Both the position numbers and the translations under genes were made by a program. Below are positions 12,101 to 24,100 of a stretch of DNA of 64,000 bases, in pieces (the first letter of the stretch is position 1; each line of letters begins with the position of its first letter). The notes beneath the pieces were generated by a model. The model was not told the DNA's origin and searched no databases. It saw only the letters and a list, made by a program, of their open reading frames with translations. Source of the DNA: Prunella strophiata (lineage: Eukaryota > Chordata > Aves > Passeriformes > Prunellidae); the NCBI GenBank assembly GCA_036583965.1, contig JAZBQD010000017.1, positions 22,292,385 to 22,356,384 of the forward strand. The letters run 5' to 3'.

Positions 12101-15100
12101 CATCTTCTGGCTAGGAATATAGCCATACTTTACAATGGATGGTCTTCTCTCTCCACTGTTCCTCAGCACTGAGTGCAGATTCAGCACACACAAGAAAGCA
12201 GATAAATAAGAGAAAATACATCCTGCCCCTTAAGAACAAGGACAGCAAAGAAGGCTTCTCTCCATGGTGACATTTAGCAAAGAACCCTCATTAAAAAGAG
12301 CGGACCCATTTCCTGCCACGTTTCACAGTGAGAAGTCCTTCTCTACACTAACCCAGAGGGATGAACTGGCTCTATTTCAGGCAAATAAAATGACAATTCC
12401 GCCTCCAGTAGGTTCTCTTTTTTAACACATGTTCACACTGCCTCTGGAAATTCAGGGAGCTGTATGGGTCCCAATGCCCTGCTGTTCACACCATGAGCTG
12501 TACTCCTCTCCATGACAGAGGGAGCCCAAAAGTTGCATACTGTTGAGGACCAGTCATCTCAGTCCTATTTGTCAGTCCACAATGTCAGTGGAGGGCCACG
12601 CAGCACACAGATATGGGCCTGGTCCTCCACACAGAAGCAAATTTAATCTCATTTCATGACTTGAAAGCCTCTCACAAAAAGCAGAAGAGGGAAGGAGAGT
12701 GCTTCCAGCATGCGAGATGTGAGCCTCCAGAGTGCTCACACACAGTATCTGATAACCCCACATATCCCATGCGAGGTGGTCCGCCCTGAGCACATTATCC
12801 CCAAAGCACAAGGTCACTTGATGGACAGGACTCCCAGCCAAGAGCAGCCCTGCACAAAGTGGTCCCCCTGCCCCATGGTGCAGACACCAGGAAGGAGGAA
12901 TATTCAAGGATCAGGAATGGTGAGAGGAGTGGAGCTGTTGGGGTGAGGGAAGATCAGTCAATCACAATCATTTGCAGCTAGCTGTCAGATGGAATGATCA
13001 GCCCATGCACCACATGTGCTAGTTAGGTCAGTCAATTCACTTATGGGATGTACACAGACATGATGACAAAAAAGGGTAAAATATGAGCTGAAAAGGAAGA
13101 AACCTAGTGCAACAGGAATCTCAGTTTCCTTTAAGGCTGTCTCAGTCCTTAGGGCAGCCTGGGCTCTAGAGTGACACAGCACCTGCTCTTTCTGATCCCC
13201 ATCTTACCACCCCATGTCACTTGCGCAAACAGCAGAACAAGATTCGGTCACAAACATCTAAGACACAAACACAAAACAGTACAACATTGCTTGCGTGTCA
13301 TTCTCTACACAGCTTTCTAAGAGGGTAACAATGTTGTAGAGACTGAGTATCAGTCCATAGCAACTTCTAAAAAGAACTTGAAAGCGTTGATACTCTTGAT
13401 AAGGGAGTGCAACAGGGACACAGATTCCATTGTTAGATTATCCTCTATGTCAGTAGCCCTGATGCTGCTACCATAGAATTATTGCATTATGCAAGCGAAC
13501 AAGGTATGTGCTGTTATTTTAGACATCCCTTGGAATTTTGTTTACAGCGTAGTTCATGCCAGTATTTCATTCTTCTGCACTTAAAAATACATTTTGTTGC
13601 ATAAATACATTTTTGAAAATAAAACAGGCAGTATGTGACACCCGGGCATCATAGACTTCAGTTTCAACTAACTGCATGAAGACATGTAATATTGTGCAAA
13701 ACCACAACATCATAAATACATGCATGGATGACTAAAAAACAGAGCTTACACCGTCCAAAGTGTCCACAGCTCTGCCCATCTACATGTGCAATCATGTGAA
13801 CAGATCCAAATGCATGTATTGTGCACAGCTGCATCCAGATCAGTCCAGTGACATCCACAAATAATCCCCATGTTTGACTCTTATTGTGGTGTCCTGAGAA
13901 GGCCACGTGAGAAAGTCAGCACTAACATTAGTGCAGACCCCTTTGCACTGTGTAGGCCTGCGCTTTGGCACTCAGCCTCTTAAGTTCAAGGCCAAATTTT
14001 GCTCTTGGTAGCACTAAGCAAATCTCCCAAAAGCCAGCAGATTCTGAAGGCATCCAATACCTCTACAAACAATCTAGAAGGGTCTGAATCTCCATTATCC
14101 TTTTGATGGGTTTCTAATGGATTGCAGTAGCTGAGCCAGGCTACTGACTCTGTGATGCTGGTAGATGAAGACCATCCTCTGTCTCCCCAATGGGGTCTGC
14201 ACCTCAATTTTTTAGCAGATTCAGCTCAGCATGTTGGCAGAAAATTATATGACTTCCCGCTTTTTTTTGCTGTGTTTTCTGCCGGGGAGCTGAGTTGAAG
14301 TCACTCACATCAAGTCGAAGAAAGGTGAGAGGCAGGAAAAAGAGGAATGAAAAAGAAAGGAGAAAAGCAAGTTCCATTTTGGAGCCAGCTATTCTCATCT
14401 TAAGGATATCACAGCCTCACTATGGGGCAAAAGCTCAGCTTTTACATCAGAATACAATGTAGTCAGGCGTGCAACCACCCACCTGCAGTGCCTCACTGTA
14501 GCCACTGCACCCAATCACGATCATACAGCCTGTACTGGACAGGAGCAGGACAGTGCTCTGCCAGCTGCCCTTGAGTTCATGGTAAGAGGTGCTCAGTAAC
14601 AAGAGCCAAGGCTGTAGACCACAGTTCTTCATTTAGGCAGAGGGACAGGATGGTATGACTTGGCAGCACTAGCCCCAGGTCACACTGCTGTATCCTAGCA
14701 CCAGGGAAGCTGCACACCATCGCTGTGAGCTTGCAACCTGCTGCAAAAGCAGGTGTGATACCCTCAGTCGAAACTGCAAATAACTGAGTTTTCATCTCTC
14801 ACCTAAAATAGAGATTAGAACACATACTCTCCTACCAGTATCAGACAAAACCACGAGAGCACCTTAAACCCAAAGTCTCCCTCCCAGACAGTTAATAACC
14901 TTTCACAGCCTTAATACAAATGGCAATTAGATAAACTGTGGTCATTCAATTCCTTTAACTGTCCACAAATAAAGACTGAATAATAGGTTGTATTAAATGC
15001 TCTTCAAAACTAGTAAGTTTATTTTTGTACTATATAACTTGGGTATCATATTCTGTCCCTATGTGTTTAACTTCTTCAAGTAGTCTGTGTAGAGTTGCCC

Positions 15101-15181
15101 CACCAGAACTTACCAGGCAATCAGCCATCAGCACTGCTGGAGTTACTACAGATATCACAAAGCAGAACAAAACTATTCTTA

Positions 15182-16775
15182 TAATCACAGAATCAGAGTA
15201 TGGGTAACGTTGGAAGGAACCACAGTGTGTCATTTGTTTCAAGCTCCCTGTTCAAGCAGGGTCATCCTAAAGCACACGGCACAGGATTTTTTCCAGATAA
15301 TTCTTGAGTATCTCCAGTCAGGGTGAGTCTTCTCTGGGCAATCTGTTCCTGCGTGTGGTTAGAGAGATGCCCCAGTGCCTTAATCATCTTTGTTGCCCTC
15401 CACTAGATCTGCTCCAGAGCTCCATGTCTCTCTTGTACTGAGGAGCTCAGAACTGGACACAGCATTCCAGGTGAGGCTGCACCAGGGCTGAGCAGAGGGG
15501 CAGGGTCACCTCCCTTGACCTGCTGGCACTGCTCTTCACAATGCAGCCCAGGATCTCACTGGCATTCTTGGCCACCAGGGCACTGCTGGCTCATGGAGAG
15601 CTTGCTGTCCACCAGGACCCCCAGCTCCTTCTCCACAGAGCTGCTTCCCAGCAGGTCACCCCCAGCCTGTGCTGGTGCCTGGGGTTGTTCCTCCCCAGGT
15701 GCAGGACCCTGCATTTGCCTTTGCTGAATTTCAGAAGGTTCCTCTGTGCCCATCTCTCCAGGCTGCTGAGGTCCTTCTGAAGGGCTGCACAGCCCTCTGG
15801 GGTATCAGCCACTCCTCCCAGCTTTGTGCTGTCAGTGAAACTGCTGAGGAGGCCTCTGCCCCTTCATCCAAGTCATTGATGGATAAATTAAACAAGACTG
15901 GGCCCACTACTGGACCTTGCAAGCCACAACTAGGGACAGGCCTCCAGCTAGAGCCTGTGCCACTGACTGTGACCCTGGGATCTGCTGTTCTGCCACCTCC
16001 CTGTCCTCCCATGCAGTCCACTCTTCCTGAGTTTGCTTATGAGAGACAGTATCAAAAGCATCACTGAAGTTGAGGTAGACAAGATCTGCAGCTCTCCCTC
16101 ATCCATCCATGTAGTTGTTTAATTGTAAAAGGCAAATCAGGTTGGCCAAGCATGACTTACTTTTAGTGAATCCATGCTGACTATCCTGATCACCTTCTCC
16201 TGTGGATAGAAGTGGCCTCCAGACTGAGGCACTTCCTCGCCTTTCCAGGGATGGTGTGTGGCTAATGGTCCAGTAATTTCCTGGGCTCCCTTTTTTTCCT
16301 TTTGAACACTGGGGTGACATTTGCTTTCTTTGATCTGCAGGCACCTCTCCATGACCTTTCAAAGGTGATCATGAGCAGCCTCAGTTATGGTGTTCACCAA
16401 GTCTTTTAGCACTTGTGGATGCATCCCATCAGGGTCCATGGACTTGTGGACGTCTAGATGTTCTCCAACACTTCTCCCTTCTTGATGAAGGGAAAGTCTC
16501 CTTTCAAACATTCCTTTACCCTGGTCTCCTGGGTCAGAGATCCCTGAGGGCTGGTGTTGTCAATGAAGACCATTGCAAAGGCAGTGTTCAGTAACTCTGC
16601 CTTCTCTGTGTCCTCTGTTACCAGGGTCCCTCCTTCATTTAGTAACAGGCCCGTATTGTCCTTCCTTTTCCTTTTGTTATTGATGTATTTGCAGACATCC
16701 TTCTTGTTGTCCCTGATGTCCTTGGACAGATTTAATTCCAGTTGGGCCCTGGCCTCGTTATAATACTGAGGCTAT
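15182..16775 (-). mobile_element. CR1 LINE, 1.6 kb, 5'-truncated, decayed ORF2 (reverse transcriptase)
   Basis: Minus strand, with its tail at ATCACAGAATCAGAGTATGGG (15183). Translation in shifting frames recovers the CR1 reverse-transcriptase C-terminal half. [17 protein letters not shown] lies in the frame at 15731-16021. [20 protein letters not shown] and [20 protein letters not shown] lie in the frame at 15591-15812, and a DSQHGFTKSKSCLANLI-type motif lies near 16100-16200. The catalytic FADD box reads FTDS around 15825-15840, so one of the two metal-binding Asp is gone, and frameshifts separate the segments. It is a dead copy and the longest LINE piece in the window. Confidence 0.92.
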
Positions 16776-18380
16776 CACAATAAGCACACACACTCCAATG
16801 CTTATCCCCTAACCAGACCAGCAAAGGTTGCTCATGTGCCCTGCTAAGTCAAGGGTACCAGAAATGCTGCCTCACTGCTGCTGGACATCAGCACAAACCA
16901 TCCTAATACTGTGGTAATCAACAATTTAGGCAGCATGTAGAGTCAAAAAGTCATGGGAATACTTCTTTTCACCTCTCAGTTCAAAACCCAGGAGTGCCAG
17001 TCTTCTTTCTTCTGAGATCTGTTTTGAGGCTGAATTACAGCCTCACAGCCTTACACTGTTGTGAAGCAACACTTCAAAGAGCTGCTTGCAGCACAGCACA
17101 CATACAGCCAGTGACCAGCCTCCTCAGAGCAAAGGGGTGGGCTGGGCAGGGGAGGAGACCTGGGAAACAGAGATCTGCTGCCCCACAAAGGCCAGCTGAA
17201 ACCCATCCCTTCACTGCAGAACAGGAAAGGAGATGTAGGGAACTGTGTCAGATACTGCAATAGCTGTCACTGGGAAGTGGGGAGAAACAGAAACCAGACT
17301 TCCCTAGAGGTCGGCTCCATGGTTGAGCTCTCACCTGTCATGTTGAGAGAGATCCTTGGCATGGAATGCTCACACTCCAGCACATACTAAGCACTGCTGT
17401 GTGAGTCCGCAGTGGAAAACAGTAAAGAAATCCCAGAGCAACACTGGTCTGGCAAAACTTTTTCACTGTATTACACTAAAAGCACTGCTGTGAAAAGACA
17501 AGGCAGTACAAACATCAATCAGACGTCTGGCCTCATCTGGAAACTGGGTAGCTGTCTTTCTGGCTTCACCTGAAATCTCTCTGTGCTTCTGTTTCCTTCA
17601 CTGACAAGTCAGATATGACACGGCACTGGAAGTCACAGACACAGCTTGCAATCACTTCAGCAGAGTCATAATCTGGCCTCATGTCCCAAAGCCAAGTTAC
17701 AAAAGGAGGGTTCTATAATATGATCAACTGCTTGTGCCCACCAATCCACTGCCTATCCTGAGAGACAGCGGATGGTAAATGGAAGACTGTAGAACTGGTG
17801 GCTGCACTACCACGGAGTGTCAGACACAGGAAAACAGACTTTTTACCAGCCTTGCTACATGCAGAAAAAAAGAGATCATAGCCCAGGTTGTGTCACCTGC
17901 ATAAAGCTTCCTGGAAGGACAGATATTTATGACAGTGGAAATCTCTGCCCTTAGACTTTTCAGTGCCACATCTGCTACCTATTTCATCCCCAAAACATAC
18001 CTTCAGTAAGGCTTAAGTGAGGTGCAGACACTCTGCCACCTCCCTCTCACACAGGAACATTTCATCCTAAGAACACAGAAAAAAGGGTTATAGGTGCTTG
18101 GTGGCTTACTTCTATTTCTATTTGCTACCTTTCTTTCACCTCTTCTTTGGAATTAGTGATGATTAAAGTCATTGCACAGTTGCAGATCTAAAGAATTTGG
18201 ATATGCAGGAATGTGAAGAAATACAGACAAACAAGAATACAGAAACACAGCAATTAAAAATTGCAAAACAAGAAAGCCTCTCCAAAGGCTGTTTGGTCCA
18301 ATACCCAGCAGAAGTCAGACAAGGCTGTCTCCTTCATGGACTTCAGCAGGCACTCAATTACCCCAGCAGACTTGTCTAAA
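16776..18380. other. Gene-free region downstream of KIAA1958
   Basis: No gene or recognisable repeat is seen. Short open frames on both strands near 16990-17260 overlap each other and have no features I recognise. Confidence 0.5.
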
Positions 18381-18430
18381 GCCTCACCACAGCCCTAGCA
18401 CATCCTTGTGGAACTTCAACTAAGTTTATT
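18381..18430 (-). terminator. KIAA1958: Candidate proximal poly(A) signal and GU-rich downstream element
   Basis: On the minus strand AATAAA lies at 18430-18425. It is followed about 20-45 bases later by a G/U-rich stretch (GGATGTGCTAGGGCTGTGG, 18405 downward). This is the normal arrangement for cleavage near 18405-18412. Confidence 0.5.
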
Positions 18431-19668
18431 TACTTGAAAAGTGCAGTTCCTAATTTTAAGTGTCAAGAATTATAGTTGTTCACTGAAATAGTGAATTTGC
18501 TAGTGTTTTTCCCATACTTGCAGTAGAACAACTACATTACAAAGTAGAACAGTAGAACTTGTTAATTCAAGGTTTTAAGGTCCAAATTCTGCCTTCAGAT
18601 TCACATGCACATTTTCCATTGTCTGCAATGGAAACAGATGATGTGTAGCTAAGTTAAATTTGTATTCCAGCACTTGAAACTATCCAGCTTTTTCACTCCT
18701 TGCAGAATTTCTTTAAAGACTTCTGTAGAAATATCATTACACTCTCTATTGTTTTGTGGATTTCAAATAATGGCTTAAGACATAGTTGCTGCCATTTTTC
18801 TGTACAGCTGGGATAAGACTGCAGATTTTTCTGTACTGTTGGTTTTTCCAGAATACTGAAAGAGTGCTCTATGTCAATAGATTTTACTTTACACACATAC
18901 ACTGATAAAATACTAACAACCTATGCTTAAAGAGGTAAAATTATGTGTGACAAAGGTTTTGCCATCATACTTTTACATATTGTTGAAAACAATACTTTTT
19001 AGCCTAAACACCAGCAACATTTTGATCCCAGAAAATCAACATACCCAAAAGTTAAAAATGGCATTTAGCTGACTTCAGGATTTTTGTATCATAAATGAGC
19101 CTCAGGAAACATAATAAAAATAGACAAAAAATGCTGTAAATGGTTTTGTGAACTTATGTTGATGTATTTCTTATTTCTTGGTCTTGCTGATCAAGAATAA
19201 GCTAGCAGGTAAGAAGCAGCAGCCAATGCTAAGTTTGTCTCCTCCACTGTGGGAGGTCATGTTACAATACTAAGTTGAAAAAATGCTTTAGAACAGAATT
19301 GCTATGTAAGCCTCCCTGGGGATTTACACTCATTAATGTGTGCATGTTAAAAATGGTGTTTTCAGTCCATCTTGTGTTGCCTGAGAACCATTTTTATCCT
19401 TTTAAAATCTGCATTTGTATTATAACCCATAAGTACCTTTCATTTTTGCATTAACACTATAAATACTGTTAGTAATACTAAACTATTTCTGTTGACTTAT
19501 TTGTAGAAAGAAAAATATATTATATGTTTATATATTCTTATAAAGTGAATTAACACTGGAGAGAGGGCTGAGAGGGGGAATAGTGTACAATCACAGCTGA
19601 TGTGTATTATTGAGCACAAATTTAATGCTTGAAACAAAAAGGAAAAGGAAAAAATGTTCAGTGTTCTT
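18405..19668 (-). other. KIAA1958: Probable KIAA1958 3' UTR (proximal form)
   Basis: About 1.26 kb of AT-rich, non-coding, repeat-free sequence follows the stop codon on the minus strand and ends at the candidate poly(A) site below. A variant signal ATTAAA also occurs very early (19626-19621), only about 45 bases after the stop. UTR status is inferred from position and signals only. Confidence 0.5.
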
Positions 19669-20714
19669 TCAAGCCGTGTCAGATGACGAGTCATAGGAAG
19701 CTGACACTATAAAGTTGCCAGTATTGGAGTGGCTTGCCATGGACTGGGCAGCCTGCTGGCTCAAGTTATTGCAGATCAGCACAAGCTGGTTGCTCTGAGC
19801 TTCTGAGAGGGTGCTGCAGCTCTGGTAGACGCTGAAGTTGGTCTTGCGGCCAGGGATGTTCCCTTTCTCACACATTGTCTTCACCATCTTGGCAAGCTTG
19901 TTTTTCCCCAGGGCCTGGCAATTGTACCAGTGGAGTGCAGCCAAGTTGACAACGGGTTTGATGGACAGGTAAAAAGGCGCATCCTCGTAGCGCATGGCCG
20001 GAGGGCGCCGCTGGGCGTACTCCTTGTAGTCCTGCACGGGGCAGGTCTGCGGGGAGTGCTGCGTGGCGTACACCCGCGAGTCCGTCCCGCCTCTCTTGCT
20101 CTTGGTACTCACGTCCCCGCTGTCCGGCCCCATCCACTCCAGGTACTCCAACCCAGTCTCTGTCACCCGCAGCCGGATGTCTCCCCACTTGAGGGTGGAC
20201 CCATGGAAACCTGTGCAGTGTCCAAATGCCTTAGTGTTGTTCAGCCACACTAGGTTCAGAAGCCCTTCAGGATTGTACCTGCTCAATAACCCTCTTTTGC
20301 GTAGAATAAGCTCATCAGCAAAGGTGAGCTTCATGGATTTGTGTGGCTTGTTTCCTTTGCCTTTACACCTCAGCTCTATCTGCTTTTGCTTTAGAGCTTC
20401 CTGGGACCTCTTGAATTCCTTATCCCTTGTAATACTGTATCCATACCTGTGCTCTTTGAGATAACGCTCCAGTCCACACTGATAGTTGGCCAGACTGTTT
20501 GGCTCATATTCAGACCCATCCTTTTGTCTGGCGTCCACAAAGAAAGACGCAAGATAGGCATCAAGCTCTTTGCAGGGGATGACATAGATCTCACGGGTCT
20601 CAGAGGGGTACTTGGAAATGAGGAATTCTCGGAAATTGCGGAGAGCCGTCTGCGTGCTGCGAATGGTCTTCTCATTCTGCTCCCTGCTGAGCTCTGCTGC
20701 TCTCTCATCCTGGT
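19669..20714 (-). CDS. KIAA1958: KIAA1958, terminal exon: Crypton-derived recombinase-like (DUF3504) domain
   Basis: This last coding exon adds residues 385-732, ending SSSDTA-stop. It begins after an excellent acceptor (pyrimidine tract, then TTCTTCCTCTTCCAG at 20715). The first two bases complete an Asp codon begun by the upstream exon, so the frame joins exactly (phase 1). The fold reads as a tyrosine-recombinase relative. An alpha-helical core-binding-like part spans about 398-480 (TIRSTQTALRNFREF, then a YGYSITRDKEF segment). The catalytic-like part spans about 515-710, with LKWGDIRL (559-566), an APFYLS strand (630-635), WYNCQALGKNKL (647-658) and TNFSVYQS (676-683). These are DUF3504 landmarks shared with ZMYM2/3/4, QRICH1 and KCTD1, which descend from Crypton transposons. 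Expected catalytic residues are replaced: Cys 551 near the first Arg position, Phe 678 and Tyr 681 in place of His-x-x-Arg. DNA binding without recombination is inferred. The exon could correspond to the related unit that I recall being called KIAA1958L. Confidence 0.88.
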
Positions 20715-20760
20715 CTGGAAGAGGAAGAATGGGACAGAAAAGAGAAGGCAGAAGCAGTGA
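20715..20760 (-). promoter_or_regulatory. KIAA1958: Splice acceptor and pyrimidine tract of the KIAA1958 last exon
   Basis: On the minus strand the 40 bases before the exon are almost uninterrupted C/T and end in CCTCTTCCAG. This is a strong acceptor and fixes the exon start at 20714. The open frame upstream of it (to 20775) is intronic. Confidence 0.85.
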
Positions 20761-21133
20761 GTTTATGTAATGCACTTTTTCCTAAAACAAATTTCTTCAA
20801 AAAGGAGAGAACTTAAAATCAAGTTCACAAAAGCGCTGGTAAACATATTTACATACCTGTCACATGACTGAAAAGCCAACTTCAGTTTAACAAATTACAT
20901 ACTATATGATACAAAGCTAAGTGAGCTCCTCATGACACTGGGGCACAGTTTTGTGCATGGATATTTGTGAAAAGCATTAGGATTAAAAGCAATAGGCTTT
21001 TCACAACAAAGGCAAGGTGGAAGGATTTTCTGTGGATCCCAGTGTTGTGTGCAAGGCCCAAACTCAGAAATAAGCCCACTCTGAATTGTTTCATTTCTGA
21101 AACCAGAGGTTGTACTGGTTACATTTTTTTCCT

Positions 21134-21186
21134 AAAAAAAAAAACGAAGAAAAAAGAAAAAAGAAAAAAAAGAGAAAAAAAAAAGA
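21134..21186. repeat. Purine (A/G) tract, about 53 bp
   Basis: Runs of A separated by single G (AAAAAAG units) with one C. On the minus strand it is a long pyrimidine tract about 420 bases upstream of the KIAA1958 last-exon acceptor. No strong AG is used there as far as I can see. Confidence 0.85.
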
Positions 21187-24100
21187 GCTAAAGCATCATA
21201 AAGCATTATATTTATGATGGCAATATTTATCTTTAATCAGACACATTTTTAAAGAGTGAAATAAATATAGTCAGAATGTACAGTACAAAATAAGGCAGCA
21301 CATCCTACGGAAATGACAGGTAAAATTACTACAGAGCAATGTACAATTTACAAATGTACAAGAAAAAAGAAAATATAGTCAATATGTTCACATCAAAAAA
21401 CATGGAAAAACCCCATGATTACACAGCCCCTCTATGTCATCAAACCGTACCTTGACATAACAAGTACAATTGTCTTTTCATTTTGCAGAAAAATCAAATT
21501 CTAGAAATAATTTTATATTTAACAGGCTATCCTCATAGATCCTTACAATCAATGACATATCAAAACACAATATTCAGCTGTTGTTCAGCTGTTACTGACA
21601 GCTGATTTTCTGGCTGATCATAAGAGAAGCATAAAAAGGAAAAGCCTTATAAGCTATCTGTGTTTTTAAGGACTGTTCTCTTGGCATGTGCAAACTACCT
21701 GTCTGAACAAGAACGCAGCTTAAAGTGTATAGGTGGATCTGTCATTCTGAATGTGACAAAAATCTTAATGGTTTTAGAAAATTAAAAACAAATGCAAAGA
21801 AGGAAAAATTAAATTATTTAAATATTTTCTGGAATTGTATGTGGAACACTTTTGTCTCTCTTCCACTTAACAAGCAGAAGAGGGGAAAAAAGCCCCAAGC
21901 TCTTTTCTATTTGGTCTCATTGCAAAACTTATACATTCTGGCATCCTTTAAGCAGTGCCATAGCAACCCTCACCAGGTGTCTCCCACCCGAGATACACAC
22001 ACAAAGTGATATGAGACCAGGTGAAGTTCCCATTGCCTCTCTGCCAATCAGGTCAAGCTTATGTCAGGCTGTGTAGCACATCCAGGCTTTGCAGCAGTGT
22101 TCAAACACTTGATGCCCTCCTCCCTTCAAGCCAATTAGCAGGGGAGAAGGCAGCAGGGAAAGGAAGGCAGTCTCTCCTTCCCTACCCCACCTGCAGTGTT
22201 CCATGTGGTGCAGAAACACTGGTGCAGAGCTGGGCAACTTCTCCTTCCACCAATCTATAGAGTGCCTCTCAATAAAGTTCATCCCATCACCTCCATACCA
22301 CATCTGCAGACAGAGGCACAGGGAAGGACTTGCCCCAGAACTTCCCAGCAGGACAGAAGCAGGACTGAGCTTATAACCCTCATGACCAGGTCCTGTGTCT
22401 TCAGAGAGAGGCATCCTGCATCCACACCACTCACCCATTGAGAGGGGTTTCTCAAATCCTCTGCAAAGCACAGAGGAGTGGGCATCTGCGACTGAGGCCT
22501 TCAGGGGCTTCTGCAAGCAAGAAAAAATGCCGCCACAAAAGGACTGAGGTTTGCTTGAACTGTGCTCCAGGGGAACAAGAAAGGTCACCTGCCTGATTCA
22601 GAAACTCATTTTAATACTGATGTCAGTATCAAAGAGCTCCTCGAAGCCTGCAGTGAAGCCTCATGCTCTAGGCAATGTACATAATAGATCCTTTTAGTGC
22701 GGCTAGATGCAGGCTGGAAACAAAGAGACAGCCCTGTTCAAAGTTCCAAAACAAACATTTACTCTGGTATTTTGTTCACTGCACCCACCACCACTTGTAA
22801 TAGAAATGTGTAAGTAATCATTGCTTTGACTGACAGCCCACATCCTAAGTTCTATTTCAATATAAACAGCACATATAATGGCTCAGTTTTATAAATGTCA
22901 TCAATCACTTATTCTTAGAGGACAGCCTGTCACAACACAGCAGTGACACCCAGTCAGTCATTTACGTTACAACATCTTTCCTTAATCTGCAAAGGAAATT
23001 GCCCTATCTGCAGCTAACAGTTATAAAACCCATGCTGAATTAAAGATTCCCCCAACTTACATTACAAAAACAGTATCCCAGAAACACTGCATTCCTGCAC
23101 TGGTTTGTTGTGTGCTACTTCACAAGGCAGGTGGGAAATGCTAAAAAAGAATGGGTCAGGTTTTCCTGCAGCCATATCAGGAAAGCTACCTCTACTTTGG
23201 CTGTGAATCCATCTGAATTAGTAGTAATGGATTATTCTCTTCCTATGAGACCACTCAAATATTGGTGCTGTATCATGTAGCATGGCATAAATGTGGGGAG
23301 TTTCCCATGTAACAGTTCCTAGATCTTTGCTTTGTCTCACTTTGCTGATCTTGCTGAAGAGAGATCAAAGCTCTTTTTAACGTTTTGTGAAGCTGGTAGA
23401 AACTACTGGAAACACTGGTGAGGATCTACATTAGTTCCTTGAGTACTGCAAACATAAGCCTATTTGCTCTTGAATCTCCACTACTCAAGAGTTGTTTCAT
23501 CAACTCTTCAGTGTCCATGGGTTCCAAAACTGGGTAAAAGCACAGAAAAAAGAAGCCACCAAGTGCTCCTAGGAAACACCTCTATATCAGAACATCCCCA
23601 AGCTGCAAACTGATGTGGAATAGAAGAATGGGGAGGTGTTACATATGCTTTCACCTTTCTTATAGTTTTCTGTATGTTTCTGCTGTTAGGTTTGAGGAAT
23701 ACAAATACTCTCGCGTTACAGTCTAATTTCTCTCAGCTGGTTGGTCAGAACCAATAAACCAAGAATTATTGTCATCATTGATCTATGAAGCCAAGCTATC
23801 CTTAGTGTCTTTTCCTTGTCATAATGCAGTCTTTGGAACTAGTACTGCTGTCACCCCTGTTTCACAGATTACAAGAAGAAGCAAAAAAAAAAAAAAATTG
23901 AAGATACATTTCCTGAGGTCCTGCCCCCTCAGCTGCATCACTGCACAAAGGACCTGATTATAGGTCTTGTATTTCTTATCATATCCCACACCACAGTTTC
24001 ATTTCCAAGAAAACCAGAGTGTGGCAGAAAAAGACAGGAAAACCCACCTTACTGGGGGGTCCAGGGTAAACTTCCAACTATGAGTTTGAAAAAGTGACAA

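Larger units (their letters stand above)
3506..15181. other. Long AT-rich gene-free region
   Basis: There is no convincing gene or full mobile element across about 11.7 kb. It contains a T23 run (3695-3717), an ATT microsatellite (9128-9178) and a candidate distal poly(A) signal (about 5640, minus). 11.5-11.95 kb is locally GC-richer and gives overlapping chance frames in several phases on both strands, which argues against coding. Part of 5.6-9.1 kb has the look of a 3' UTR on the minus strand, but this is only an impression. Confidence 0.5.

Noticed and set aside
15515..16067. Plus-strand frames of 70-132 codons
   Set aside because: Antisense to the CR1 reverse transcriptase.
17532..17545. 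Shared CATCTGGCCTCAT-like words at 17.5 kb and 59.56 kb
   Set aside because: The match is only about a dozen bases and does not extend, so it is not evidence for a shared element.
20063..20464. 133-codon plus-strand frame opposite the last exon
   Set aside because: Shadow of the recombinase-domain frame.
22064..22588. 174-codon minus-strand frame
   Set aside because: No recognisable domain, overlaps three plus-strand frames, sits in locally GC-richer intron without splice or start support.
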